From the NCBI RefSeq assembly GCF_905120475.1, contig NZ_CAJHOE010000007.1, forward strand, positions 1 to 41,866: a DNA stretch of 41,866 bases. The letters run 5' to 3'. Position 1 is the stretch's first letter. Each line of letters opens with the position of its first letter. The notes beneath the pieces are model-generated. The model was given only the letters and a program-made list of their open reading frames with translations. It did no database searches and was not told the DNA's origin. This document shows, one piece after another, positions 34,227 through 41,866 of the stretch. Source of the DNA: Campylobacter suis (lineage in GTDB: Bacteria > Campylobacterota > Campylobacteria > Campylobacterales > Campylobacteraceae). Made by a program: the position numbers and the translations under genes.

Positions 34227-34922
34227 TCACACCCCCATCTTTATAGCAGGTATATAGCGCAGACTTGGCTTTGTGCCACATTCTGGACGCATTCTTAGAC
34301 TATCTTTTATGCGAAGTAGCTTGCTAATTTGCGACTCTTCATCATTAACATCACCAAATACTAAAGCATCGTACCTACAAGACTCAACGCACGCTGGCTG
34401 CTCGCCCTTTTCTATCTTAGTATCTAGGCAGAAGTTACAGCTTTCTGCGGCTTTTGTTTCGTGATTTATAAATCTTACATCATAAGGACAAGCTACGATG
34501 CAGTATTTACAGGCGATACAATCATCAGTCTTCATTGTAACTATGCCAGTTTTTTCATCTTTGCAACAGGCGTTTGTTGGACAGACATTTACGCAAGGTG
34601 CGTCTTCGCACTGCTGGCAAGAAATTCTGACAAATCTCTTATCCATGCGGTTTTGCGGATCTGTTTTATCCTGCACAAAAAGCCTCATTTGACCTTTTGG
34701 TACGATGTTTGTTTTCACGCACGCAACTTCGCAGTCAGTGCAACCTACGCATTTGTTTTGATCAAATATCATACCAAAATGCGGTTTTTTCTCTACCTTA
34801 GGCTCTTGTGTGCCTTTTTTTGGCTCACTTGGAGTTGCCGCCGCCATTGCAACTGCCCCAACACCAACGGAGCCAAGAGCGATGTATCTTATAAACGCTC
34901 TTCGTTGATTTTTATTGTCCAT
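34227..34922 (-). CDS. mccC: NrfC-like iron-sulfur protein MccC
   Basis: This is a 231-residue Tat-exported ferredoxin subunit (QRRAFIRYIALGSVGVGAVA) with four [4Fe-4S] cysteine sets: CVGCTDCEVAC, CQQCEDAPCVNVC, CIACKYCIVAC and CNFC...C. It passes electrons from MccD to the sulfite reductase MccA. Tight spacing to mccD (1 base) and its place after mccB match the Wolinella mcc order. Confidence 0.88.
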   Translation of the reverse strand: MDNKNQRRAFIRYIALGSVGVGAVAMAAATPSEPKKGTQEPKVEKKPHFGMIFDQNKCVGCTDCEVACVKTNIVPKGQMRLFVQDKTDPQNRMDKRFVRISCQQCEDAPCVNVCPTNACCKDEKTGIVTMKTDDCIACKYCIVACPYDVRFINHETKAAESCNFCLDTKIEKGEQPACVESCRYDALVFGDVNDEESQISKLLRIKDSLRMRPECGTKPSLRYIPAIKMGV

Positions 34923-34954
34923 ATGACCTCTCCTCCACTTTCATGTAGAAAGAT

Positions 34955-35719
34955 TTATTTTACACCGTGAAAACTCTTAACTTCTTCAGCACTCATTTTT
35001 TTAGCTTCTTCAACTAATTCACCAGGCTTGAAAATTTTAAGAAGTTCTGTTTCAAATACAACAGCCGAACCACCAGGTATAACTTCAACACCGTTATCTC
35101 CATAGGCTAGTTCGCTAGGTATTACAAATTTATACTTTGAGCCAACACTCATAAGTCTTAAACCCTCGCTTAAACCCTCAATGATATTTATAAGCGATAA
35201 ATGCGATGCTTTGCCGGCTTTATAAGTATCTTCAAAAACTTCTCCATTTGGTAAATATGCCTTATAATTTACCAAAACTATACTCTCAGGCTTTGGCTTA
35301 TCGCCTTTAGCGTCTTTTAAAATTTCATACTGCAAGCCACTTTTTGTGGTTTTTACTTTTGAATTTTTTGCATTTTTCTCTAAAAATTCTTTTGACTCTT
35401 TTTTGTTTTTAGCTAGCTCTGCCTTTTGCAAATCTTGCGCTGCCTTATTTAACGCCTCTGCTCTGTCATTTAGTAGCGTTATAACTTGGTCATTCGTAAG
35501 CTTTGTCTGGTTTTTTATAGCGTCTAAGAAGCCTTGTACTACGATTTCTGTATCAGTTTGAACGCCAAGAGCTTTATGGTTATTTATCTGTTTTAAAAGA
35601 TAACCACCGGTTGAAGCGCCTAAACTATAAGCCTCTTTTTGTTCTTTCGTGCTTAGCTCAGCACCAAAAACACAGCTTGCTAAAAATGATATTGCGATAA
35701 AACTATTTAAAATTCTCAT
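34955..35719 (-). CDS. mccB: FKBP-type peptidyl-prolyl isomerase MccB
   Basis: This is a 254-residue periplasmic protein with a Sec signal (residues 1-18, ending CVFGAE). Its N-terminal helical dimerisation region resembles FkpA/Mip (residues 20-125), and its C-terminal FKBP domain has VLVNYKAYLPNGEVFEDTY, GLSEGLRLM and IPSELAYGDNG. It should speed prolyl isomerisation during folding of MccA. It lies between mccA and mccC, separated from mccA by a strong hairpin. Confidence 0.88.
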   Translation of the reverse strand: MRILNSFIAISFLASCVFGAELSTKEQKEAYSLGASTGGYLLKQINNHKALGVQTDTEIVVQGFLDAIKNQTKLTNDQVITLLNDRAEALNKAAQDLQKAELAKNKKESKEFLEKNAKNSKVKTTKSGLQYEILKDAKGDKPKPESIVLVNYKAYLPNGEVFEDTYKAGKASHLSLINIIEGLSEGLRLMSVGSKYKFVIPSELAYGDNGVEVIPGGSAVVFETELLKIFKPGELVEEAKKMSAEEVKSFHGVK

Positions 35720-35746
35720 CTTGTCCCTACCTTAAAGTTAAATTTT

Positions 35747-35766
35747 GGGGGCTAGTTAAAGCCCCC
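35747..35766 (-). repeat. GC-rich hairpin between mccA and mccB
   Basis: A perfect 7-bp inverted repeat (GGGGGCT / AGCCCCC, 6-base loop) lies just after the mccA stop at 35775. No U tract follows on the minus strand (the next bases are AAAATTTAA), so it probably stabilises the 3' end of mccA mRNA or partly blocks read-through. That would give more MccA than accessory proteins. Confidence 0.55.
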
Positions 35767-35774
35767 GTGTGTCA

Positions 35775-37853
35775 TTAAATTTTACTATTCAAAATTCTTT
35801 GAGCTTCTTCTACATAACCTTTAGCAGCATCAAGTCTTTGTTTAGTATATTTAAAGCCGTGCATACCCCATGAGCCATCTTTTTCAAGTAGATCAACAGT
35901 GTCTTGAGCTTTTTCGATCAACTCATAAACTCTTGACTTTTTAGTTGCGTCAAGTTTAGTTGTTTCAAGGATCTTATACATTCCCTCGATACCAATCTTA
36001 ACTTGAGTATAGCCATTTTTGATTGGAGTTTGCCATCCCATAACCTCTTCATAAGCTTGTTTTTGAGACTTAAAGTGTAGTGTCTCTTTTAGCTCAGATA
36101 GTACTGGGCTGTGGCAGCCTTTGTTCTCAACCATATCAAGATCCGCCCAAGATGTTCTTGCGCAAGCCCACATAAGGTCTACGAAGTTTCTACCATCTTC
36201 ATTTCTTTGGAAGTGCCAATCTTTACCATCTCTTGGAGATTTTGAAGCATCGCCAGCTTTCATAGATTTTCTATCAGCACTTACATCGATTTTCCAGATG
36301 TGTGAGCGGCGTTGTGTATCAAAGCCTGCTTGATCTTGGAACTGAATAGCATAGAAATTCTCGCAGCTCATCATAAATGGCATGTGGCAAGATGCACATG
36401 AGTTATCTTTATGTGTGTCTGCTCTTTGAGCTATATAAGCTTGTTCTTGGTGACAATCAGCACAAGTTTTTCTAATTTTTGGCTTAGTATAGAATGAACT
36501 TAGATAAGCTTGCTCTGAGTTGTAGTTTAGACCTTTAACATTTTTATCGCCAGTTACTAAACCTGTGTTATCGTGTGGATCGTGGCAAGTAACACATCTC
36601 ATGCCTTTTTCATAGTGAGCAGTGAAATATGACTGTGAGCCCTCAGAACCACATCCTGGTCCCATTGATTTAAATTTAGAGCTTAGCGCTAGATCTGGAG
36701 CGATCTTGCCAAGTGGGTGAGCCTTATAAAGGTCTGGACTCCAGTTAAATCTTTGGTGACAGCGTTCGCAGTTTGAAATTCTAAAGTTTGTAGCACCATC
36801 AAGGTGACCACCAGCGCCGTGGCACTCCTCACAGCTTACACCTTTTGAGATAGTGTGTTTTCTAAGCTCGTTTGGATTACCAAGTGCAGCATAAAACTCT
36901 TCTTTTGTTTTAAAGTCAAATTTGAACGGGTGGCAAACTTCGCAGTAAGAAGCGTTTGCTTGGAAGTTCATAGTATCTTTATACTTTGCAGCATAAGATG
37001 CAAGACCGCGTACATAACCAGTATTTAAACCATACTCTTCAAGAGTTTCTGGGAATTCTGGAACCCATTTTTTGATCTTTTTAACAGTTTCAGGAGTTAG
37101 GTTAAGCGCCCAAGTTCTTTGCCATTGGTTTGAACCTGGAGTGATAGTACCTGTTCCATCTTTTAACATACCGCCCTCAACATGGTATGTACCACGAAGC
37201 ATCCACGCATCAACAAATCCAAATTTTGTTCTAAGGTGTCCAACAGTTGCATAAATTACATCAGGTGTGATACCTTTTGGTAGGATTGAAGCTGTATCTT
37301 CTGTGAAGACTGGGTCAGTTAGGTTATTGTTTAACTCTGGGTGTTCACCAGGGAAACGAATAGTTGTTGAGTGTCTTGATCTGCTCCAAGCTTCATACTG
37401 TGCAGGGTGGCACTCGCCGCATTTTTCAGAACCAACAAATTTGTTAGGAAACATTAGTGATGAACCGGCTGGAATTCTATACATCATAGAGCTATAGCCA
37501 GTGCCCGCTTCACGCTTACTAACTTTAGAAAGATCTTTACCATGACCCTCTTCTAGCCACTCATGACCACGGTCTACGACTTTGATCTTGCCATCTACTT
37601 TACCACCATATTTTGTGAAAATCGGGTGGTTTTTAAATAGCCAGTTGTACATCTCTTGCTCTTCTACAATGTAGTCTTGCAATGTCACAACACCTCTGTC
37701 TTTTAGCGTACCCTTAGGGTTTGCTATAACGCCCCTTGCAGCTTCTGTCATCTGCATATGAGCGTGTCCGCCAGCTTCTGCGGCACAGGCGCTAGAAGCA
37801 AAAATGCTAAGACCTGCCGCTAAGCCGAGTAACACTTTATCCAAATTTTTCAT
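35775..37853 (-). CDS. mccA: octahaem cytochrome c sulfite reductase MccA
   Basis: This is a 692-residue periplasmic enzyme that reduces sulfite to sulfide with six electrons. I start it at the ATG at 37853 behind a full AGGAGG site; the signal peptide ends SSACAAEA. Seven CXXCH sites begin at residues 145, 304, 341, 362, 420, 464 and 486. The eighth is the special Cys564-X15-Cys580-His581 motif found only in MccA-type cytochromes. Cys401 (GPGCGSEG) and Cys497 (MMSCENF) align, with an offset of two, with the cysteines I recall as copper ligands in Wolinella MccA (399 and 495). The length is the family norm. Confidence 0.95.
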   Translation of the reverse strand: MKNLDKVLLGLAAGLSIFASSACAAEAGGHAHMQMTEAARGVIANPKGTLKDRGVVTLQDYIVEEQEMYNWLFKNHPIFTKYGGKVDGKIKVVDRGHEWLEEGHGKDLSKVSKREAGTGYSSMMYRIPAGSSLMFPNKFVGSEKCGECHPAQYEAWSRSRHSTTIRFPGEHPELNNNLTDPVFTEDTASILPKGITPDVIYATVGHLRTKFGFVDAWMLRGTYHVEGGMLKDGTGTITPGSNQWQRTWALNLTPETVKKIKKWVPEFPETLEEYGLNTGYVRGLASYAAKYKDTMNFQANASYCEVCHPFKFDFKTKEEFYAALGNPNELRKHTISKGVSCEECHGAGGHLDGATNFRISNCERCHQRFNWSPDLYKAHPLGKIAPDLALSSKFKSMGPGCGSEGSQSYFTAHYEKGMRCVTCHDPHDNTGLVTGDKNVKGLNYNSEQAYLSSFYTKPKIRKTCADCHQEQAYIAQRADTHKDNSCASCHMPFMMSCENFYAIQFQDQAGFDTQRRSHIWKIDVSADRKSMKAGDASKSPRDGKDWHFQRNEDGRNFVDLMWACARTSWADLDMVENKGCHSPVLSELKETLHFKSQKQAYEEVMGWQTPIKNGYTQVKIGIEGMYKILETTKLDATKKSRVYELIEKAQDTVDLLEKDGSWGMHGFKYTKQRLDAAKGYVEEAQRILNSKI

Positions 37854-37907
37854 GTGTCCTCCTTCGCGAAAATTTGAATAGAAAATCAAAATGACTTCTT
37901 ATTGAGA

Positions 37908-37945
37908 ATATTACCAATAAAAAAGGGGGAAATAGGGGGAAAATA
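37908..37945 (-). promoter_or_regulatory. mccA promoter with candidate MccR direct-repeat operator
   Basis: In the 98 bases between the mccS stop and the mccA ATG there is a direct repeat GGGGGAAATA / GGGGGAAAATA (plus strand 37925-37934 and 37935-37945). Its G-runs are exactly 10 bases apart, one helical turn. On the minus strand it lies 11 bases upstream of TAATAT (37913-37908), a likely -10 box, so it covers the -35 region. This layout is typical of OmpR-family activators. The MccR site assignment is inference. Confidence 0.55.
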
Positions 37946-37951
37946 AATAAA

Positions 37952-39376
37952 TTATGAATTAAAAATATTAATTGTAAATATTACGCTATTATTTACATTG
38001 CGAACAGAGATCTCTCCGTTGTATTTTTTAATGATCATCTGGCTCATATAAAGACCAAGTCCGCTGCCAGATTTTTTAGTAGTAAAATTTGGTTCAAAAA
38101 TTTTACTTATAACGCTATCATCGATGTTTCCAGCATTATTTTCTATCATTATCATTTTTGAGTTTTCATTTATGAGTGATGAAATTTTCACCTGTTTTTC
38201 TGAAATTTCTTGCCCATTAAAAGCCTCTTTTGCATTGTTTATAATGTTTATTAAAATTTGTATTATTTCATTTACATTTCCAAAAAGGGTAAAATTTTGC
38301 TCTGGTTCAAAAAGTACATTTACGCAGTGTTTTTTAAGTGGGGCGCGAAGTAGTTTTATGGCTTGATTTATCGCTGTATAGCTTGAAAATTCGGACTTTG
38401 GAGCATTTGGATTAAAGAAGTTTTTAAAATCATCAATAGTCTCAGACATAAATTTAACCTGCTCATCCGTCTCTTTTATCTTTTCATTTAATATCTCTTT
38501 TGTTAACTTTCCGCGCTCATTAAAAAGCTCTAAATTTATAAGTATCGAGCTTATTTGGGCTAGTGGCTGCTTCCATTGATGGGAGATATTGCCTATCATC
38601 TCACCCATGCTGGCTAAACGACTTTGATTTATCATCAACTGCTCGTTTTGTTCTTTGATTTTGGCTACTTTTTGATGAATTTTAAATACAAAAAACAACA
38701 ATACCATAACAACGACAAGCAGAGCAATAGCACTGGCTATAAATTCATTTTTATGATAGCTTAATATATGTTTTACAGGTATTTTAAACGAGATCATAGC
38801 TATAGTGTCGCCCACCTGACCTTGGAAATTTTCTATATTTTTATACTGCTCGACCATTTTTTTTGGCGCACTATTTATGTTATGACAAACCACGCATGAG
38901 GCTTGTGAATTTTTAATAGGAAGTCCTACATATATATAGGATGCGTTTGAATCATAAATGATCTGTGAATACTCTTCGTATTTTTTCTCTTTGAAATTTT
39001 CTAAAATTTCATACTCAAATGGCGTGCCTTGATGGGCTGGATTTAACGGATCGGTGGCTATTAATTTATAGCTATAGTTTATGTTTTGCTTTTGAAGCTG
39101 AATTTCATAAATTTCTCTTGTTATATAAGATGATGAAAGAAGCCTTGGATCAAAAAACTCTGGCGATAGATCACCACTTTCTTTTAGTTCATCTATTAAG
39201 GGGCGCTGAACATTTGAGACATAGTCTCTGACGGCATTCATGGTATTTAAAACATGCAAGGCCTCTTGTTTTGCATCTTTTAAAGCAAGCTCTCGATAAA
39301 ACGCAAAAAACATCGAAAGTATGACTATGTAAAGCAGTGCAAATACCGATATAATCAGCGCAAACCTATACTTCAA
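37952..39376 (-). CDS. mccS: sensor histidine kinase MccS with periplasmic haem c motif
   Basis: This is a 474-residue membrane kinase with a membrane helix at residues 6-26, a periplasmic Tll0287-like (DUF3365) sensing domain to about 208, and a second helix at 212-232. The cytoplasmic HisKA has GNISHQWKQPLAQ (phospho-His266), and HATPase_c has IINNAKEA and GSGLGLYM. The sensing domain contains Cys161-Val-Val-Cys164-His165, a haem c attachment site. The kinase overlaps mccR and precedes mccA, so it should control the sulfite operon, perhaps by sensing redox state or a sulfur ligand at the haem. Confidence 0.88.
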   Translation of the reverse strand: MKYRFALIISVFALLYIVILSMFFAFYRELALKDAKQEALHVLNTMNAVRDYVSNVQRPLIDELKESGDLSPEFFDPRLLSSSYITREIYEIQLQKQNINYSYKLIATDPLNPAHQGTPFEYEILENFKEKKYEEYSQIIYDSNASYIYVGLPIKNSQASCVVCHNINSAPKKMVEQYKNIENFQGQVGDTIAMISFKIPVKHILSYHKNEFIASAIALLVVVMVLLFFVFKIHQKVAKIKEQNEQLMINQSRLASMGEMIGNISHQWKQPLAQISSILINLELFNERGKLTKEILNEKIKETDEQVKFMSETIDDFKNFFNPNAPKSEFSSYTAINQAIKLLRAPLKKHCVNVLFEPEQNFTLFGNVNEIIQILINIINNAKEAFNGQEISEKQVKISSLINENSKMIMIENNAGNIDDSVISKIFEPNFTTKKSGSGLGLYMSQMIIKKYNGEISVRNVNNSVIFTINIFNS

Positions 39377-40058
39377 ACATATATCCTATGCCGTATAAAT
39401 TTTTAATAACATCCTTGCCGACCTTTTTTCTAAGCTCTTTTACTATCGTCTTTATAGCCTCTTTTGTTGGCTGCTCAAACTCCCACATATAATCAAAAAG
39501 TTCCTCGTAGGTTACATTCTGATTTTTATGGTTTAAAAAGTACTCAAAAAGCTTACTTTCGCTCTTTGAAAGGTGCTGAATTTGCTCATCTTGATAGTGT
39601 ATGATCTTTTTAGCAAAGTCATACTCCATGCCATCTTTTATCTTTACTATCGGCTGATGGTCTACCAGCTCTAAAGCTACATCCTTAAGAGCTCCGATTA
39701 GTGCATTTTTATCAAAAGGTTTTAGCAAAAAGCGTGTTATTTTTAGCTCAACTGCGCGCCACAAGTACTCTTGTTCGGTATGTGAAGAGACTATGATGAT
39801 AGGGATTTTATGATTTTTAGCTCGTACTCTTTTTATCACTTCAAGCCCATCTATATGTGGCACAGTGATGTCAAATATAAAAACATCATATAAATTTGTC
39901 ATCGCTTCATCAAGAGCCTCAAGTCCGTCTTTCACTCCTTTTACTTCGTTGAAAAATAGACCCAAAACCTCAGTCATATTTTTTAAAATTCCAGGCTCAT
40001 CTTCGAGACAAAGCGCCTTTTTATTTGACAAAATATCCAAGATGCTATCATCTAACAT
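39366..40058 (-). CDS. mccR: OmpR-family response regulator MccR
   Basis: This is a 230-residue regulator with an intact receiver: acidic residues at Glu19-Asp20-Glu21, phosphoacceptor Asp63 (VFIFDITVPHIDG), Ser in IIIVSSHT and Lys in LLKPF. The C-terminal winged helix ends VIKNLYGIGYMFEV. It overlaps mccS by 11 bases. A TATATT sequence 26 bases upstream of the ATG could be its -10. By position and by analogy with Wolinella it should activate mccA and the downstream genes. Confidence 0.88.
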   Translation of the reverse strand: MLDDSILDILSNKKALCLEDEPGILKNMTEVLGLFFNEVKGVKDGLEALDEAMTNLYDVFIFDITVPHIDGLEVIKRVRAKNHKIPIIIVSSHTEQEYLWRAVELKITRFLLKPFDKNALIGALKDVALELVDHQPIVKIKDGMEYDFAKKIIHYQDEQIQHLSKSESKLFEYFLNHKNQNVTYEELFDYMWEFEQPTKEAIKTIVKELRKKVGKDVIKNLYGIGYMFEV

Positions 40059-40206
40059 AAATTTTCCTTTTTGTAAGAAACTTAATATAACATACCAAAG
40101 CTTAAAAATGATGATAAAATTTATAAATTATAAATAAATTTTAAGTATTTTGGTGCTTTTTGCCACTTTTTATTTATTTTTTATTGTATTTTTATCTTAA
40201 AATTGA

Positions 40207-40212
40207 GATAAT
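40207..40212 (+). promoter_or_regulatory. candidate -10 box of the chemoreceptor gene
   Basis: GATAAT lies 31 bases before the ATG at 40244, in T-rich DNA. An AAAGGAG ribosome site follows at 40233-40239. Confidence 0.35.
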
Positions 40213-40243
40213 AAAAAACACAAATTTCATGCAAAGGAGTTTC

Positions 40244-41866
40244 ATGTTTAAAAACTTGAAAATTTCAACGAAACTCACTCTGACAAGCTGCGGCTTGGCA
40301 GTTTTGATTTTGTTGATGGTCGTGGGTATAGTTGCGTTTAAGTCGCTAAAAATGGCAAATGAAAATACAAGTGCCTATATAAAAAGCGAAGTCGAGAAAA
40401 ACGCCAAAAGCATAGCAGTATTTTTATCTGATGGCTTGCAAGCTTCAAGGGTGCTTTCAGAAATGATCTCTGGAACGCTTGAGTCTGGGCACAAGCTCTC
40501 GCCTGAGTCTTTACTTGATGTATTTTTAGGTGTTGCAAAAAATAATCCAAATTTTGCAAGTGTTTGGTTTATGCCTGATGATAAGAGGTATTATAGTAAA
40601 GAGATAGATGGTGTATATGGAAAGTTTGTCTCTAAAACAAATGACTTTATAATACCTATAGTTTCAAATGCCACTGGTACTCCAGTTCAAGATCAAAGTG
40701 AGGGCGATCACCTTCAAAAAGAGTTTTATAATGCTTCAAAAAATAGCAAAAAAGCTCAAATTTTAGACCCATATGTTGATGTTTTAGAGGGTAAAAATGT
40801 CTTAATAACATCATTTACTTCGCCAGTTATCGTAGATGATAAAGTCGTGGGCGTCGTTGGTATAGACATGAATGTAGCAAAGTTACAAGAAACCGTGGGA
40901 GCTATAAAGCTTTATGATACAGATTATAGCTTTTTATTCTCTCATACAGGTAAATTTGTAGCCCACAATAAAGCCGAACTCATAGGCAAAAAGGCTACAG
41001 ATATTAACCCGGATCTTCAAGTTTTTATAGATAGGCTATCAACAAACGAGTCGCTCGAGATAGAGACTGTTTCAGTTCTTACAAACCGTGCGGCAAAGAT
41101 GGTGTATGCTGGTATTAGTGTGCCTGAATTTGATAAAAACTGGGGCATAGTTTTGGTGGCTGATGTAGACGAGACTTTAGCAGATGTCAATGAATTAAAA
41201 AATTTCATGATCATCTTTTCGCTAATCTCAGTCATAGTGCTATTCCTAACGATGTGGTCTTACTCTAGGACATTTGGTAAACGCATAGAAAGAGTAGCTA
41301 GCAACCTTGAGCACTTCTTTGAGTTTTTAAATTTCAAAACTGATAAAGCTGAACTAATAGCAATCAAAGCTAACGATGAGATTGGCAAAATGGGTATGCT
41401 CATAAATGATAATATCAAAATCACTCAGCAAAATTTAGTCGAGCAAAATGAGTTCATCGCTCAAGCTAGCGGTTTTGTGGATCAGATAAAACAAGGCAAC
41501 TTCACTGCTACGCTTAACGCACATACCGCTCACCCAGCCCTAAACGAACTAAAAGAGACATTTGCTCAACTACAAAGAGCTCTTAAGGATGGTATAGCTA
41601 ATAATGTAGTAGAGCTAAGTGGCTTACTAGATAAGTTTAAGAATCAAGACTATACAGGTAGAATGAATGACAATGGTCAAATAGCAGTTGGCATAAATGC
41701 TTTAGGTGATGCTATAACAGCTATGCTAAAGACAAATTTAGACCAAGCAGAAGTTCTTCAACAAAAAGCTCAAATCCTAGCTGATTCTATGAAACAAGTA
41801 ACAGATGGAGCAAACTCTCAAGCAAATAGCTTACAAGAAAGTGCAGCAGCAGTTGAAGAGATGAGT
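40244..41866 (+). CDS. methyl-accepting chemotaxis protein, 3' end outside the window
   Basis: The frame stays open for 541 codons to the window edge. It has an N-terminal membrane helix (about residues 10-33) and a periplasmic dCache-type sensing domain (residues 40-300, with FASVWFMPDDKRYY and VGVVGIDMN). A second helix follows near residues 320-340 (FMIIFSLISVIVLFLTMW), then a HAMP-like region, a second helical stretch, and the start of the signalling domain, whose final visible residues are VEEMS. The ligand is unknown. It is divergent from mccR with 185 bases between, so a link to sulfite or redox taxis is only positional. Confidence 0.88.
   Translation, partial: MFKNLKISTKLTLTSCGLAVLILLMVVGIVAFKSLKMANENTSAYIKSEVEKNAKSIAVFLSDGLQASRVLSEMISGTLESGHKLSPESLLDVFLGVAKNNPNFASVWFMPDDKRYYSKEIDGVYGKFVSKTNDFIIPIVSNATGTPVQDQSEGDHLQKEFYNASKNSKKAQILDPYVDVLEGKNVLITSFTSPVIVDDKVVGVVGIDMNVAKLQETVGAIKLYDTDYSFLFSHTGKFVAHNKAELIGKKATDINPDLQVFIDRLSTNESLEIETVSVLTNRAAKMVYAGISVPEFDKNWGIVLVADVDETLADVNELKNFMIIFSLISVIVLFLTMWSYSRTFGKRIERVASNLEHFFEFLNFKTDKAELIAIKANDEIGKMGMLINDNIKITQQNLVEQNEFIAQASGFVDQIKQGNFTATLNAHTAHPALNELKETFAQLQRALKDGIANNVVELSGLLDKFKNQDYTGRMNDNGQIAVGINALGDAITAMLKTNLDQAEVLQQKAQILADSMKQVTDGANSQANSLQESAAAVEEMS

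Noticed and set aside
34461-34970. A 169-codon plus-strand frame opposite mccC.
   Set aside because: It is antisense to a gene with four clear iron-sulfur motifs, and the many cysteines arise from the mirrored cluster codons.
1-41866. CRISPR arrays, insertion sequences, transposase genes, prophage genes or rRNA genes.
   Set aside because: No regularly spaced repeats, no transposase, integrase or phage-like proteins, and no rRNA-like sequence were seen on reading both strands.

Overview
The window looks like a chromosomal segment from an AT-rich epsilonproteobacterium, most likely a non-jejuni Campylobacter of the concisus/curvus/showae type. The evidence is a selenocysteine formate dehydrogenase with a small Tat partner and a TorD-like protein, a Wolinella-type fcc operon, ThyX, a CcsBA-type haem lyase, and Campylobacter-like codon use and intergenic sequence. 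Species-level assignment cannot be made from the sequence alone.

Layout. 1-3351: a secreted alpha/beta hydrolase, an RdxA-like nitroreductase, a decayed-looking stretch, a small periplasmic HMA metal-binding protein and a MOSC protein. 3391-5193: TypA/BipA. 5371-10109: formate dehydrogenase (fdhB, the UGA-interrupted fdhA, a small Tat protein) and a TorD-like chaperone. 10419-10940: a pseudopilin. 10969-14683: tetrathionate reductase-like ttrA and ttrB without ttrC. 15119-17228: an accessory ATPase/nuclease-like protein, a tiny membrane protein, a structured non-coding stretch and tRNA-Val(GAC). 17532-21243: an fccABC-type periplasmic flavoprotein reductase operon, followed by an aspartate-less response regulator and a small secreted protein. 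21312-25573: thyX, an AGCS amino-acid symporter, a TauE/SafE permease and rarA.

25633-40058 is the centre of interest: a 14-gene minus-strand block matching the mcc (respiratory sulfite reduction) system known from Wolinella succinogenes. In transcription order it holds mccR, mccS, mccA (octahaem sulfite reductase with seven CXXCH sites and one CX15CH site), mccB (FKBP isomerase), mccC/mccD (NrfCD-like quinol dehydrogenase), ccsA1 (dedicated haem lyase) and a Sel1/Hcp-like protein. These are followed by an overlapping five-gene module: NosL-like protein with small TM protein, FtsX-like permease, LolD-like ATPase, a polytopic protein with a CPYC motif, and a second, motif-poor NosL-like protein. 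I infer that this module supplies or recycles copper for the haem-copper active site of MccA. A 10-bp-phased direct repeat just upstream of mccA is a candidate MccR operator, and MccS carries a periplasmic haem c motif. From 40244 a chemoreceptor gene runs off the window end.

Taken together, the window encodes four anaerobic respiratory modules: formate oxidation feeding quinone, and periplasmic reduction of tetrathionate, an unsaturated organic acid (Fcc) and sulfite. Most of the exported redox enzymes carry twin-arginine or Sec signals. The mcc and fcc systems are known in outline from Wolinella. The less described parts are the copper-like module, the haem-containing sensor kinase, the aspartate-less regulator of fcc, and the altered active site of FccA.
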